Source: Paenibacillus silvestris
Lineage (GTDB): Bacteria; Bacillota; Bacilli; Paenibacillales; NBRC-103111
Direction of reading: 5' to 3'
DNA: 64,000 bases
NCBI RefSeq assembly: GCF_009882985.1
Contig: NZ_WTUZ01000020.1
Location: 431,351-495,350, forward strand
The translations under genes and the position numbers were made by a program. Each line of letters starts with the position of its first letter. The first letter of the stretch is position 1. This document shows positions 27,125 through 35,494 of the stretch, piece by piece. Under the pieces are notes generated by a model. It had not been told where the DNA came from, made no database searches, and saw only the letters and a list, made by a program, of their open reading frames with translations.

Positions 27125-28141
27125 TTATTTCAAAGTCTGTAAGTACTGAACGATATCGTTAATTTGTGCGTCATCAAGCTTACCGCCTGCCGCTTGACCG
27201 AACGCTGGCATTTTGTTGCCCGGTTTCTGTTCTTGCGGATTATGTATCCACAGCGCCATTTTCTCAGGAGTATGTTCCAAAATACCAGCAAGTGTATCGC
27301 GATCAGCGAAACCTTTGAGGTTCGGAGCAACACCAGGACCATTAGCAGTAACTGCGTGACAAGACATACAATTTTCTTTGAAAAGTTCTTCACCCTTCTG
27401 AGCTGTTGCCGGCACAGTTGCTGGTGCTTTCATTTTCGCTACCCATGCATCGAAATCCGTTTGACTCTTCGACTCAACCGTGAAGTTCATCAATGCGTGA
27501 GACGCTCCGCAAAGCTCTGTACATCTACCTTGGAATGTAGATATTTCATCAGCTTGCAGGTAAAGCGTATTCGTGATTCCAGGGTTCGTATCTACTTTAC
27601 CGCCTAGGGATGGTACCCAGAATGCGTGAGAGACGTCCGCGGAAACAAGTTCAAATGCAATAATTTTATCCTTAGGCACAACAAGCTGCTGCGCTGTCGC
27701 GATGCCTAAATCTGGATATTCAAACTGCCACCAGAATTGATGCGCAGTGACTTTGACGTGAACGGCGGCTTTGTCCTTAGTGTAGTTCGTTGAATGCTTG
27801 AATGTGTAAGATACTGTTGGCACCGCAAGCACTAACAGTAAGAGAATCGGAACAACGGTCCAGATGATCTCAAGCACGTGGCTTCCTTCCACTTGTTTCG
27901 GAATGCTGTTGTCGTTCTTGCGCTTCCTAAACCGAATTAACACATACACATAAATCGCAAATACGACAATTACGACAAAAACCATGATAAAGAGACTTAA
28001 TTTCATCAAAAACAATTGCTCTGATGCAACAGGACCTTTTGGCTGCAAAGCAGACAGAGTTGGGTCTCCACACCCGGCTAGCAAGAACGTCATTACCGCT
28101 AAAAGGGGTAGCAGACGCCATAACTTTTTCAATCGACTCAT
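27125..28141 (-). CDS. ctaC: Cytochrome c oxidase subunit II with fused cytochrome c (CtaC)
   Basis: A 338-residue caa3-type subunit II. A lipoprotein signal (LLAGC) is followed by two membrane helices, a cupredoxin domain with the CuA ligands in GRCTELCGASHALM, and a C-terminal cytochrome c domain with heme motif CMSCH and a distal Met in KMPAFG. It accepts electrons from cytochrome c at the outer membrane face. It is the first gene of ctaCDEF, behind a strong promoter at 28211-28239. Confidence 0.96.
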   Translation of the reverse strand: MSRLKKLWRLLPLLAVMTFLLAGCGDPTLSALQPKGPVASEQLFLMKLSLFIMVFVVIVVFAIYVYVLIRFRKRKNDNSIPKQVEGSHVLEIIWTVVPILLLLVLAVPTVSYTFKHSTNYTKDKAAVHVKVTAHQFWWQFEYPDLGIATAQQLVVPKDKIIAFELVSADVSHAFWVPSLGGKVDTNPGITNTLYLQADEISTFQGRCTELCGASHALMNFTVESKSQTDFDAWVAKMKAPATVPATAQKGEELFKENCMSCHAVTANGPGVAPNLKGFADRDTLAGILEHTPEKMALWIHNPQEQKPGNKMPAFGQAAGGKLDDAQINDIVQYLQTLK

Positions 28142-28210
28142 TGTATCAACCCCACTTTTAAAACATTATTTTTACCACGATGGCCATGCCCATGTCAATT
28201 CACTTTATTA

Positions 28211-28239
28211 ACTATAAATTCGTGAAAAGTTTTTGTCAA
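28211..28239 (-). promoter_or_regulatory. Sigma-A promoter of the cta operon
   Basis: On the minus strand TTGACA (28234-28239), a 17-base spacer and TATAGT (28211-28216) lie about 70 bases upstream of ctaC. A second TTGACA at 28195-28200, with a weak TAAAAA 18 bases on, could be an alternative promoter. Confidence 0.65.
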
Positions 28240-28417
28240 TCGCTGGAGGAGAGTTCACAAATTGTTCTTAAACCGCTCTGTAGCGATATATTTTCCCTTC
28301 ATGGTTATTTCCATACACCCACCTCTTTATGCACAAAAGCGTATATTTCTGAACACGAATAAAAGGAGAGAAACATCCCATCCTATAGACATTACACTCT
28401 AGATTGGGAGGTCATTA

Positions 28418-29107
28418 TTGATGCTCAGTAAGTTAGGTTTTCCGATTTCTGGATTGCTATTCCTCATGCTAACTTTATCAGGCTGCACGGAGGGTGGACG
28501 GGAATATGGCAAAAGTCCCGACCATACCAACTTCGGTTCCCCAGTCGATAAATCGACAGATTCCGAGAGAGCCTACCAAACCCAACAGCTCTATGGTCCT
28601 GTATCGCACAATAATACTAGTCTCGCATACAATCAGTTTCTTTCTAATCAACTCAATGCGATGAATGGTGTAAATACGGCCATCGTCATGACGACGGACA
28701 AAAACGCCTACGTGGCCCTCATGATTGACAGCAGCGCTACGGGTACCAAAGGTACGACAAAAGAGACCAACAACCAGGGAACGAACAAAGGCTTTTACAA
28801 TGATAACGCTCCTCATGATGACTATCTGCCTTCTAATGATTTAAACAACGGGTACAACAGTTACGAGACTGCCGTCCATCATGACCTGCTCTCTCATCGT
28901 TTTAAACAAGCTATGGCGGAGAAAATCCGTCTGCTCCAACCAAGTGTGATGGATGTCTATATTTCAGCTAATCGGGATTTCCTCAATAAAATGAACAATT
29001 ATGCGCAGGAAAGCTGGAAAGGCCATTCGCTTATGCCGCTGCTGACCGACTTCAACCAGACTGTGGAGCGCGTTTTTGGGACAGCTCAAGTATTGCCAGA
29101 TAAATAA
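28418..29107 (+). CDS. YhcN/YlaJ-family spore lipoprotein
   Basis: A 229-residue lipoprotein with signal and lipobox LSGC near residue 23. The central region (NQFLSNQLNAMNGVNTAIVM, then a variable Thr/Asn-rich loop, then MAEKIRLLQPSVMDVYISAN) matches the YhcN/YlaJ family, whose members are found in the spore inner membrane or germination apparatus. GGGAGG lies 9 bases upstream of the start. It is divergent from ctaC and transcribed alone. A forespore sigma promoter is expected but was not identified. Confidence 0.8.
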   Translation: MMLSKLGFPISGLLFLMLTLSGCTEGGREYGKSPDHTNFGSPVDKSTDSERAYQTQQLYGPVSHNNTSLAYNQFLSNQLNAMNGVNTAIVMTTDKNAYVALMIDSSATGTKGTTKETNNQGTNKGFYNDNAPHDDYLPSNDLNNGYNSYETAVHHDLLSHRFKQAMAEKIRLLQPSVMDVYISANRDFLNKMNNYAQESWKGHSLMPLLTDFNQTVERVFGTAQVLPDK

Positions 29108-29275
29108 ATTCAATTTCTTCTATATAAAGTAGATATTTATTGCTTGTAGGCCGGCCCCTGTTTCCATTTGTCTGGCATTCCTGTACAATGGGGGAATCGT
29201 CTTAACAAGGAGAGACTTTGGACTACCACCAAAGATCCCTATAAATAGTAGGAAAAAGGGAGCTGGCCAATTACC

Positions 29276-31189
29276 ATGTCAAGTGGATTTGCCTCATTAG
29301 GAATTAGAGAAAGACTCGTTGGAGTCTTACAAGCATCAGGTGTTATCGAACCGACCCCCATTCAAAGGGAAGCAATACCTGTTTTATTAAAAGGCGCGGA
29401 TGTTATTGCACAAGCACAAACAGGCACAGGTAAAACTCTTGCCTTTGTTCTTCCAATATTAGAAACGATTGATGTAGAGAGCGCAGATGTTCAAGCACTG
29501 ATTCTTACACCAACACGCGAGCTGGCGATTCAAATTACGAATGAGCTGAAAGACCTTGTCCCTGTGACGGGAGCAAAGGTACTTGCAGCCTACGGCGGGC
29601 AGGATGTAGAAAAGCAGCTTAGAAAACTTCAAGGGAACATACATATAGTAGTAGGAACACCGGGAAGATTGCTCGATCACCTTCGCCGCGGTTCTATCAA
29701 TTTCTATAAATTGAAAATACTCGTATTGGATGAGGCCGATCAAATGCTGCATATGGGTTTCCTTCATGAGGTGAAGGATATCATTGCGCAAACGTCTCCT
29801 TATCGTCAAACCCTTCTTTTCTCCGCTACCATGCCTGAACAAGTCATGAACCTGTCCAAAGCTTATATGAAGGAAGCAAAAGAGATTAAAATTCAAAGCA
29901 AACAAGTGACGTTGACCGAAATTGAGCAAGTTCTCATTCCGACCACTGATCGTCAGAAGCAGGATGCTTTGATTGCAGCTATTAAACAATATAAACCTTA
30001 CCTCGCGATGATTTTCTGCCGAACCAAGGCAAGAGCTATTGCATTAAATGAAGCTTTACAGGAACTTGGGCTTATGTCTGACGAACTACACGGAGATTTA
30101 TCACAAGCCAAACGCGAGCAAGTTATGAAACGATTCCGAGATGGTCGTATTGAGTTGTTGGTCGCTACGGATATTGCTGCGCGAGGGCTAGATGTCGAAG
30201 GTGTCACGCATGTCTTCAATTATGATGTGCCGCAAGACGCCGAAAGCTACATTCACCGAATCGGACGTACGGGCCGTGCTGGAGATACGGGCGTTGCCGT
30301 GACTTTCGCTACCGAGCGGGATATGCTGACAATCGAACTGATCGAAAAAGGGATCAAGATGTCCTTGAGAGGGGCTTCCGAGCCTAAGGTACGCCGCGTT
30401 CGTTCCAGCTCTGAAGATCACTTCGAGCAAGAAGGCCGAGGATCTGGCCGTCGTGGCGGCGGAGCTGCTCGCAGCGGTCGCAGCGGCAGGACATCAGAAC
30501 CGCGCGGTCAACAGAGCCGCGGAAGATCTGGCGCTCGTGAAGACAAATCCGGCATGCAATACGGTACTGGACGTCCTGCTTCCAGAGGCGGCGATAAATT
30601 TGGTGCGCGCAGCAGCGATGCGCCAAGAGGACAACGCCCTGCGAAGGTAAATTCGGAGCGTAACCCGAACACTTGGGGTCGCGCAGAAAGAAAAGAACCG
30701 GTCGATGGACCAGGCCGCGGAGACAATATGAGCGCTGCGAAAGCGCGAGTCACCAGTTCATGGGGACGCGGCGAGTCTGCCGAACGCGCTCCACGCACCG
30801 CAGGTCGCGGTGATGGCACAGACCGCAAGCGCTCTGCTCCTCACGGCGATAAATCCTACTCGCCGTACAACAAGTACGCCGGCACTGGCCGCGACGATGC
30901 AGCAAGCGCATCACGCGCGATTCGCAGCGGCGGCAAAGGCCGCAGTGACAGCGCCGAGCGCGGTGCTGGACGCAGCGACAGCTACGGAGCAGCACGCGGC
31001 GGAGCTGCTTCACGCAGTGACCGCCCTGGCGCAGCACGCGGCTACCAAGGCAGCGGCGAACGTGGCGCTCAAACGCGCGGACGCAGCGACGGTTCTGGAT
31101 CTCGTACTGGAGCGCCTCGCGGCGGCGACAGAAGCGGTTCACCTCGCAGCAGTGCGCCAAGAGGCGGCGGACGCGGCGGGAAACGCTAG
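29276..31189 (+). CDS. DEAD-box RNA helicase with long Arg/Gly/Ser-rich tail
   Basis: A 637-residue ATP-dependent RNA helicase. The core (1-365) has the Q motif EPTPIQ, Walker A AQTGTGKT, PTRELA, TPGR, DEAD, SAT, ARGLD and HRIGRTGRAG. The last 260 or so residues are low-complexity, full of RGG, RSG and GRSD repeats, and probably bind RNA or promote condensates. Typical CshA proteins have shorter tails. The tail is locally GC-rich and repetitive at DNA level. A leader of about 160 bases precedes the start, as is common for cold-induced helicases. CshA-like function in mRNA decay or ribosome assembly is inferred. Confidence 0.92.
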   Translation: MSSGFASLGIRERLVGVLQASGVIEPTPIQREAIPVLLKGADVIAQAQTGTGKTLAFVLPILETIDVESADVQALILTPTRELAIQITNELKDLVPVTGAKVLAAYGGQDVEKQLRKLQGNIHIVVGTPGRLLDHLRRGSINFYKLKILVLDEADQMLHMGFLHEVKDIIAQTSPYRQTLLFSATMPEQVMNLSKAYMKEAKEIKIQSKQVTLTEIEQVLIPTTDRQKQDALIAAIKQYKPYLAMIFCRTKARAIALNEALQELGLMSDELHGDLSQAKREQVMKRFRDGRIELLVATDIAARGLDVEGVTHVFNYDVPQDAESYIHRIGRTGRAGDTGVAVTFATERDMLTIELIEKGIKMSLRGASEPKVRRVRSSSEDHFEQEGRGSGRRGGGAARSGRSGRTSEPRGQQSRGRSGAREDKSGMQYGTGRPASRGGDKFGARSSDAPRGQRPAKVNSERNPNTWGRAERKEPVDGPGRGDNMSAAKARVTSSWGRGESAERAPRTAGRGDGTDRKRSAPHGDKSYSPYNKYAGTGRDDAASASRAIRSGGKGRSDSAERGAGRSDSYGAARGGAASRSDRPGAARGYQGSGERGAQTRGRSDGSGSRTGAPRGGDRSGSPRSSAPRGGGRGGKR

Positions 31190-31349
31190 TCAAAAAAGCG
31201 TTTCCAACGCTAGACCTTTACCGAATAACCCGAACCATGTAGAATATAAGTACGGCTGAAAGTGATCCTACTTAGACAAAAATCGTTTCATACCGTTGCA
31301 CGCACGTAGGATTTACCCCTCACTTTTCACAAATAAGGAGGTATGTTCC

Positions 31350-31937
31350 ATGTACGCATTAAAGGACAAGGAAATGATTTTTGTATTCACCGGTCCACAC
31401 GGAGCCGGTCGTAAGACGGTTGCTGAAATGTCTGGCTCTACACTAGGCATGAAGCAGGTTATCTCTTACACCACCAGACCTCCTAGGGCAACTGAGGAAG
31501 ACGGTCAAGATTATCACTTTATCTCCCCTGCTGAGTTCGTACAGGCGCAAGCAAACAGTGAATTCATTGAGATTAGCACCGTCAATGATCATTTATATGG
31601 GATTAAAAGTGCCGATATTGAACGCATGTTCGAACACAGTGGAAGCATTTATTTAATCTTGAACCGCTTTGGTGCGGAAACGCTCAAAAAGCTTTACGGA
31701 GATCAAGTCGTACAGGTTTTCATCTACGCTCAGCGCAGTATTCTCGAAGAGCGGATGAGAGAAAGCGGAGACTCTAATGAGATCATTCAGAAGTATCTCT
31801 CTTATTACGAAGACGAGCTCGCTTACCGCGATCAATGCGATCATGTTTTCGAGAATGTGGATTTGGCACATACGGTGTTTGATCTCACCAAGACGCTCGA
31901 TAAATACTTAAATCGCAATCTCGTTGATTTAGATTAA
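31350..31937 (+). CDS. Guanylate-kinase-like protein with altered P-loop
   Basis: A 195-residue GMK-family protein with the GMP-binding signature SYTTRPPRATEEDGQDYHF. The P-loop reads GPHGAGRKT where active kinases have GPSGxGKxT, so the catalytic Lys is replaced by Arg and a Lys sits one place later. This recalls MAGUK-type guanylate kinase domains, which bind but hardly phosphorylate. The start at 31350 follows AAGGAGG by 8 bases. It is probably a paralogue of the true gmk, but that gene is not in the window, so this is inference. Confidence 0.8.
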   Translation: MYALKDKEMIFVFTGPHGAGRKTVAEMSGSTLGMKQVISYTTRPPRATEEDGQDYHFISPAEFVQAQANSEFIEISTVNDHLYGIKSADIERMFEHSGSIYLILNRFGAETLKKLYGDQVVQVFIYAQRSILEERMRESGDSNEIIQKYLSYYEDELAYRDQCDHVFENVDLAHTVFDLTKTLDKYLNRNLVDLD

Positions 31938-31956
31938 TATGAAATGCCTATAAACA

Positions 31957-31986
31957 GGCCTGGACGTTCATACGTCCGGGTCTTTT
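31957..31986 (+). terminator. Terminator after the guanylate-kinase-like gene
   Basis: GGCCTGGACG and CGTCCGGGTC form a 10-base-pair stem with G-U pairs around TTCATA, followed by TTTTC. Confidence 0.8.
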
Positions 31987-32018
31987 CATGTAACATCCGA
32001 CTGGAAGGAGTGTCATTA

Positions 32019-33167
32019 ATGAAAATTATATCGATAGAACCTACACCTAGCCCAAATTCTATGAAGCTCAATATGGATGAATCACTGCCAGCTGGCGTGC
32101 GCAAAACCTATACAAAGAAAAATAGCACGGATGCCCCAGATAACGTTCAGCAATTACTCGCTGTACAGGGCGTGATCAGCGTATTCCACGCAGCAGATTT
32201 CATTGCGCTGGACCGTACCTCCAAAGGGGACTGGCAGCTCATCCTGGCCAAAGCCCGCGAGATTTTCGGTGAAGTCCAAGGCCAAGGCAGCAGCAATGAC
32301 CTGCCGCTGGAACAACCGCAGGCTGAAGCAGCCTTCGGAGAGGCACAAGTCCTCGTGCAGATGTTCCGCGGCATCCCGCTCCAGGTGCGGGTGCGCGCCG
32401 GCAACGAAGAAGCGCGCGTGGCGATGCCCGAGCGCTTCACCCAGGCCGCGGTCCGCGCAGGTACGGCATCGCCGAACCTGATCAAGGAGCGCAAGCTCGA
32501 AGAGCTCGGCGTTCGCTACGGCGAGCTCAAAGACATCGCGGGTGAAGTCGTCCAGGAGCTGGACGCTTCTTACGACGACGCCCGCGTCGAAGGCCTGGTC
32601 TCCAGCGCGATGCTGGAGACCCCGGTTCCCGCTTCTTCGGAGGCTGCCGAAGAAGAACAGACTGGCGCAACGCTGGAACAGCTGCGCCACAGTGACTGGA
32701 AGCTGCGCTACGCCGCGCTTCAGAAGATCCAGCCGTCGCTAGAGACGCTGCCGCTTCTCGTCCATGCCCTGCAGGACGAGAACACGTCGATTCGGCGACT
32801 GGCAACGGTGTACCTCGGGGATATCAAAGAACCCGAGGTACTGCCCTTCCTGTATCGTGCCCTCGAGGACGATACTCCCTCTGTTCGTCGGACGGCTGGC
32901 GATACGCTGTCCGATCTGGGCGACCCCGCCGCCATGCCAGCGATGGCGAAGGCGCTGAAGGACCGCAACAAGCTGGTCCGTTGGCGCGCAGCGCGCTTCT
33001 TGTACGAGGTTGGCGACAACTCCGTACTGAAGGACCTGCAGGAAGCAGCGGACGATCCCGAGTTCGAAGTTCGCATGCAGGTGAAAATCGCGCTGGAGCG
33101 CATTGAAGGCGGGCATGCAGCTGAAGGCTCTGTTTGGCAGCAAATGACGCGCAGGAATGAGCAGTAG
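32019..33167 (+). CDS. cvfC: CvfC/YpgR-like protein: Nfu N-terminal-like domain plus HEAT repeats
   Basis: A 382-residue protein. The first 90 residues (SIEPTPSPNSMKLNMDESLP) match the N-terminal Nfu/NifU-type domain, and the last 160 residues are HEAT repeats (LRYAALQKIQPSLETLP, SIRRLATVYLGDIKEPEVLP and more). This is the layout of conserved virulence factor C of Staphylococcus and YpgR of Bacillus; the molecular function is unknown. The start at ATG 32019 follows GGAAGGAG by 8 bases. Codon use in the middle is distinctly GC-rich compared with the flanks. Confidence 0.85.
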   Translation: MKIISIEPTPSPNSMKLNMDESLPAGVRKTYTKKNSTDAPDNVQQLLAVQGVISVFHAADFIALDRTSKGDWQLILAKAREIFGEVQGQGSSNDLPLEQPQAEAAFGEAQVLVQMFRGIPLQVRVRAGNEEARVAMPERFTQAAVRAGTASPNLIKERKLEELGVRYGELKDIAGEVVQELDASYDDARVEGLVSSAMLETPVPASSEAAEEEQTGATLEQLRHSDWKLRYAALQKIQPSLETLPLLVHALQDENTSIRRLATVYLGDIKEPEVLPFLYRALEDDTPSVRRTAGDTLSDLGDPAAMPAMAKALKDRNKLVRWRAARFLYEVGDNSVLKDLQEAADDPEFEVRMQVKIALERIEGGHAAEGSVWQQMTRRNEQ

Positions 33168-33210
33168 TTCATTGGCTCCAGATGTCTATCTCCTTGTCTG
33201 GTTGTTATGC

Positions 33211-33400
33211 CTTAAAGGGAACTGGAGTTCGCTATTCCCCTGAGAATGCACAGTTTCCATTTACAGTGGGAACTAGAGTTCGTTATTCCGCCAGATTTAT
33301 GCAAAAACTGTGCTATGGAAGCCAATTAAATCCCTATAGTTCCACTCGAAGTGGAAAAGGCTCCATTTCCTCAAAATAGAGGCCTATAGTTCCCTCTGAG
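33211..33400. repeat. Intergenic repeat array built on GGGAACT and GAGTTC
   Basis: GGGAACTGGAGTTCGCTATT at about 33218 recurs as GGGAACTAGAGTTCGTTATT at about 33269, and CTATAGTTCC occurs twice further on. The motif AACTCCAGTTCCC at 62569-62580 is the reverse complement of the first unit, so the array shares a module with the repeat at 62.4 kb. No ORF is supported in this 323-base gap between the cvfC stop and the M48 stop. Confidence 0.6.
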
Positions 33401-33447
33401 TAATCGTCTTAGCGATATTGCGGTATTCTCAGCAAAACATAACCTAT

Positions 33448-33492
33448 AAAGGCTAGTGAAGAAGCGATTGCCCGCTTCCTCACTAGCCTTTT
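33448..33492. terminator. Bidirectional terminator between cvfC and the M48 protease gene
   Basis: AAAGGCTAGTGA-GAAGCG pairs with CGCTTC-TCACTAGCCTTT; the stem is about 19 base pairs with T-runs on both strands. It overlaps the stop codon of the M48 gene. Confidence 0.9.
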
Positions 33493-34738
33493 ATTTATCA
33501 AATTGCTTAAAATACATAATCCGATCCATGATGTCCGGATGCGAGCCACGAAACCACTGAACCAGCCCTGGCTGTGTGACAGGGCTTAAGTTCTCCTTGG
33601 CAATGTGCTGAAAAGCGCGAATGGCGGCATTGCCGTCTCCTGTCATTTTCATCGCATACACATCTGCCCGATGTTCGATCACACGGGAGAAAGCATTTTG
33701 AGCAGGCGCGGAGACAAAACTCATGAACGTAATGAGCAGCAGCAGAATAGGCAGCGCCGCTAAATCATTTTCTCCCCGAATGCCCCATCTGGAGCCCCAA
33801 CGTTTAAGAAAAAAGCGATACCCGTGGAACGCAAGCCATAAACCAATAAAGCTAAGCGCGATCCCATAGGCAATGCCGATATAAATGTGCTTTTCGACGT
33901 AATGCCCCATTTCATGCGCCATCACGGTCAAAATCTCATCAGGCTGCAGCTTTTTCAGCGTCGTATCCCAAAGTACGATTCGTGCGTTACCGCCAATTCC
34001 ATTAACATATGCGTTAATCGCGTTGGTCCTCTCGGACATATTGACCTCATACACCTGCTTGGCGGGAATGTGCGATTGCGCGGCCAATTGAAGAATTTGC
34101 GCCTTAAGCTCTTGATCCTGCAGCGGCTTGAAATCATTATACAGAGGATCAAGCACAACGGGCTGAATGAAGGTGACGAACAGAATCAATGGAACAGACA
34201 ACAGCCAGAACCAGATCCACCACCGGTTGGGGCTCCATTGCAGCACCCGTCTGAATATCCAAACCATGACAATCGTTCCTACCGCATTAAGCAGAAAATC
34301 TTTCCCATGATCGCCCCAAAAAATCGCCAGCGTCTCTGTGGATACCCCATAGGCTTGGTCGATTTTGAACAGAAAATAATCCACTGGCAAGAACAGCACG
34401 TCCATCAGCAGAATAAATAGAAGCACAAAAACGATCATTTGCAGGAACGAAGCCTTAAACAGCTTTTCAGCAAAGCTTCGAATATGAACGGCCACTCCAA
34501 GGAACAGCAGAATCAAGCCGATTTGCAGTGGAGAACTGAGGAAATAAGCTAATGATCGGATACGTGACAGCGACTCAGCTTTGTCTATTTCCTGCACGGT
34601 CATGAACGTGTGCGGATCTGCGCTTGTGCCCACTAGGGCATGAGGGATCGAGAATAGATCTCCTTTTAATAAATACACAATCATGATGATCGCATAGACG
34701 CCAAATGCTGTACCAAGCCCCACATAGAGACGCTTCAT
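33491..34738 (-). CDS. M48 family membrane metalloprotease (Ste24/HtpX-like)
   Basis: A 415-residue membrane protease with about seven helices and zinc motif HEMGH in VMAHEMGHYVEKH. The third ligand is probably the Glu in SRVIEHRADVYAMKM. The length and the conserved WWIWFW-to-VVLDPLYNDF segment match Ste24-type CAAX protease homologues rather than short HtpX. Bacterial members handle membrane protein quality control. It overlaps the upstream ORF by 4 bases and is translationally coupled to it. Confidence 0.92.
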   Translation of the reverse strand: MKRLYVGLGTAFGVYAIIMIVYLLKGDLFSIPHALVGTSADPHTFMTVQEIDKAESLSRIRSLAYFLSSPLQIGLILLFLGVAVHIRSFAEKLFKASFLQMIVFVLLFILLMDVLFLPVDYFLFKIDQAYGVSTETLAIFWGDHGKDFLLNAVGTIVMVWIFRRVLQWSPNRWWIWFWLLSVPLILFVTFIQPVVLDPLYNDFKPLQDQELKAQILQLAAQSHIPAKQVYEVNMSERTNAINAYVNGIGGNARIVLWDTTLKKLQPDEILTVMAHEMGHYVEKHIYIGIAYGIALSFIGLWLAFHGYRFFLKRWGSRWGIRGENDLAALPILLLLITFMSFVSAPAQNAFSRVIEHRADVYAMKMTGDGNAAIRAFQHIAKENLSPVTQPGLVQWFRGSHPDIMDRIMYFKQFDK

Positions 34739-35241
34739 TTCACCCCTCCGCCGCCAACCTCATATAAATTAATTAACAGCCAATCCGATGTAAAATCTCT
34801 GGACAACAGCCATACTTGCGTGAACATTCCACTTGGTTGGACAAGCTTATGCTTGAAGCTAAGCACATCAGACATCCCAAACAGCAGCGAAACATTGCGT
34901 ATGAGCAGCATACAAGGGTAATCATGGGAATAATCCTGAAACTTTAGTTCTTTACTAACGATTCGATCATTAATGACCTTAATAAAATTATCCAGCACTT
35001 CCGCCCCAGGCTTCGTAAGCTCAGACCGTGACATCATGAGTCTGGCTTCCTCCATATCGTAGAACAAATGGGTCACTTCGAGTCCTATCGATTCGTTATT
35101 CATATCCTCTAGAAGCGCATCGGGCTTCTCCTGTTGCCGAACCATTTGCAGCGCAATCGGATTATTTATATTATATAGTTCAAGGAAAATATCGATAGCA
35201 GCTTGCTCCAGCGCCTTTTTCTCCTCTTCATGTTTATTCAT
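34735..35241 (-). CDS. Unrecognised 168-residue protein, nuclease-fold-like motif
   Basis: I do not recognise this family. The start at ATG 35241 follows AGAGGGAAG by 4 to 6 bases, better than an in-frame start 39 bases upstream. Residues around EKPDALLEDMNNESIGLEVT resemble the PD-(D/E)XK arrangement (PD, then Glu before VT), which would suggest a restriction-endonuclease-like fold; a following catalytic Lys is not clear. The gene ends in a 4-base overlap with the M48 protease gene, so the two form an operon. Confidence 0.7.
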   Translation of the reverse strand: MNKHEEEKKALEQAAIDIFLELYNINNPIALQMVRQQEKPDALLEDMNNESIGLEVTHLFYDMEEARLMMSRSELTKPGAEVLDNFIKVINDRIVSKELKFQDYSHDYPCMLLIRNVSLLFGMSDVLSFKHKLVQPSGMFTQVWLLSRDFTSDWLLINLYEVGGGGVK

Positions 35242-35494
35242 AAACTTCCCTCTTATCCATAAACGGGTATTTTTCACCATTTTACTCTATTGTATGAGCT
35301 TTTGCCTCACAAGGTCATCCCTAGTCCATATTTCATGCCATAAAATATTCGCAGGAACCTGTCCGCTTTCCTAGACTATGCCGATTGGCCATCTTAATAT
35401 GTCATCCTGACTTCGTGTTGCATTTCCAGATTTTTCATGATGTAATGAGAAGATTGTGTTAGATTGTGCTAGATCGGAACGGAAGTGATTTCAC

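Noticed and set aside
30384..31259. ORFs in other frames across the helicase tail and downstream
   Set aside because: They arise from the GC-rich Arg/Gly/Ser repeat; no start signals and composition is low-complexity Ala or Arg/Cys.
32147..33172. Minus-strand ORFs of up to 178 codons over cvfC
   Set aside because: Shadow frames of a GC-rich gene; the plus frame has the domain homology and the ribosome binding site.
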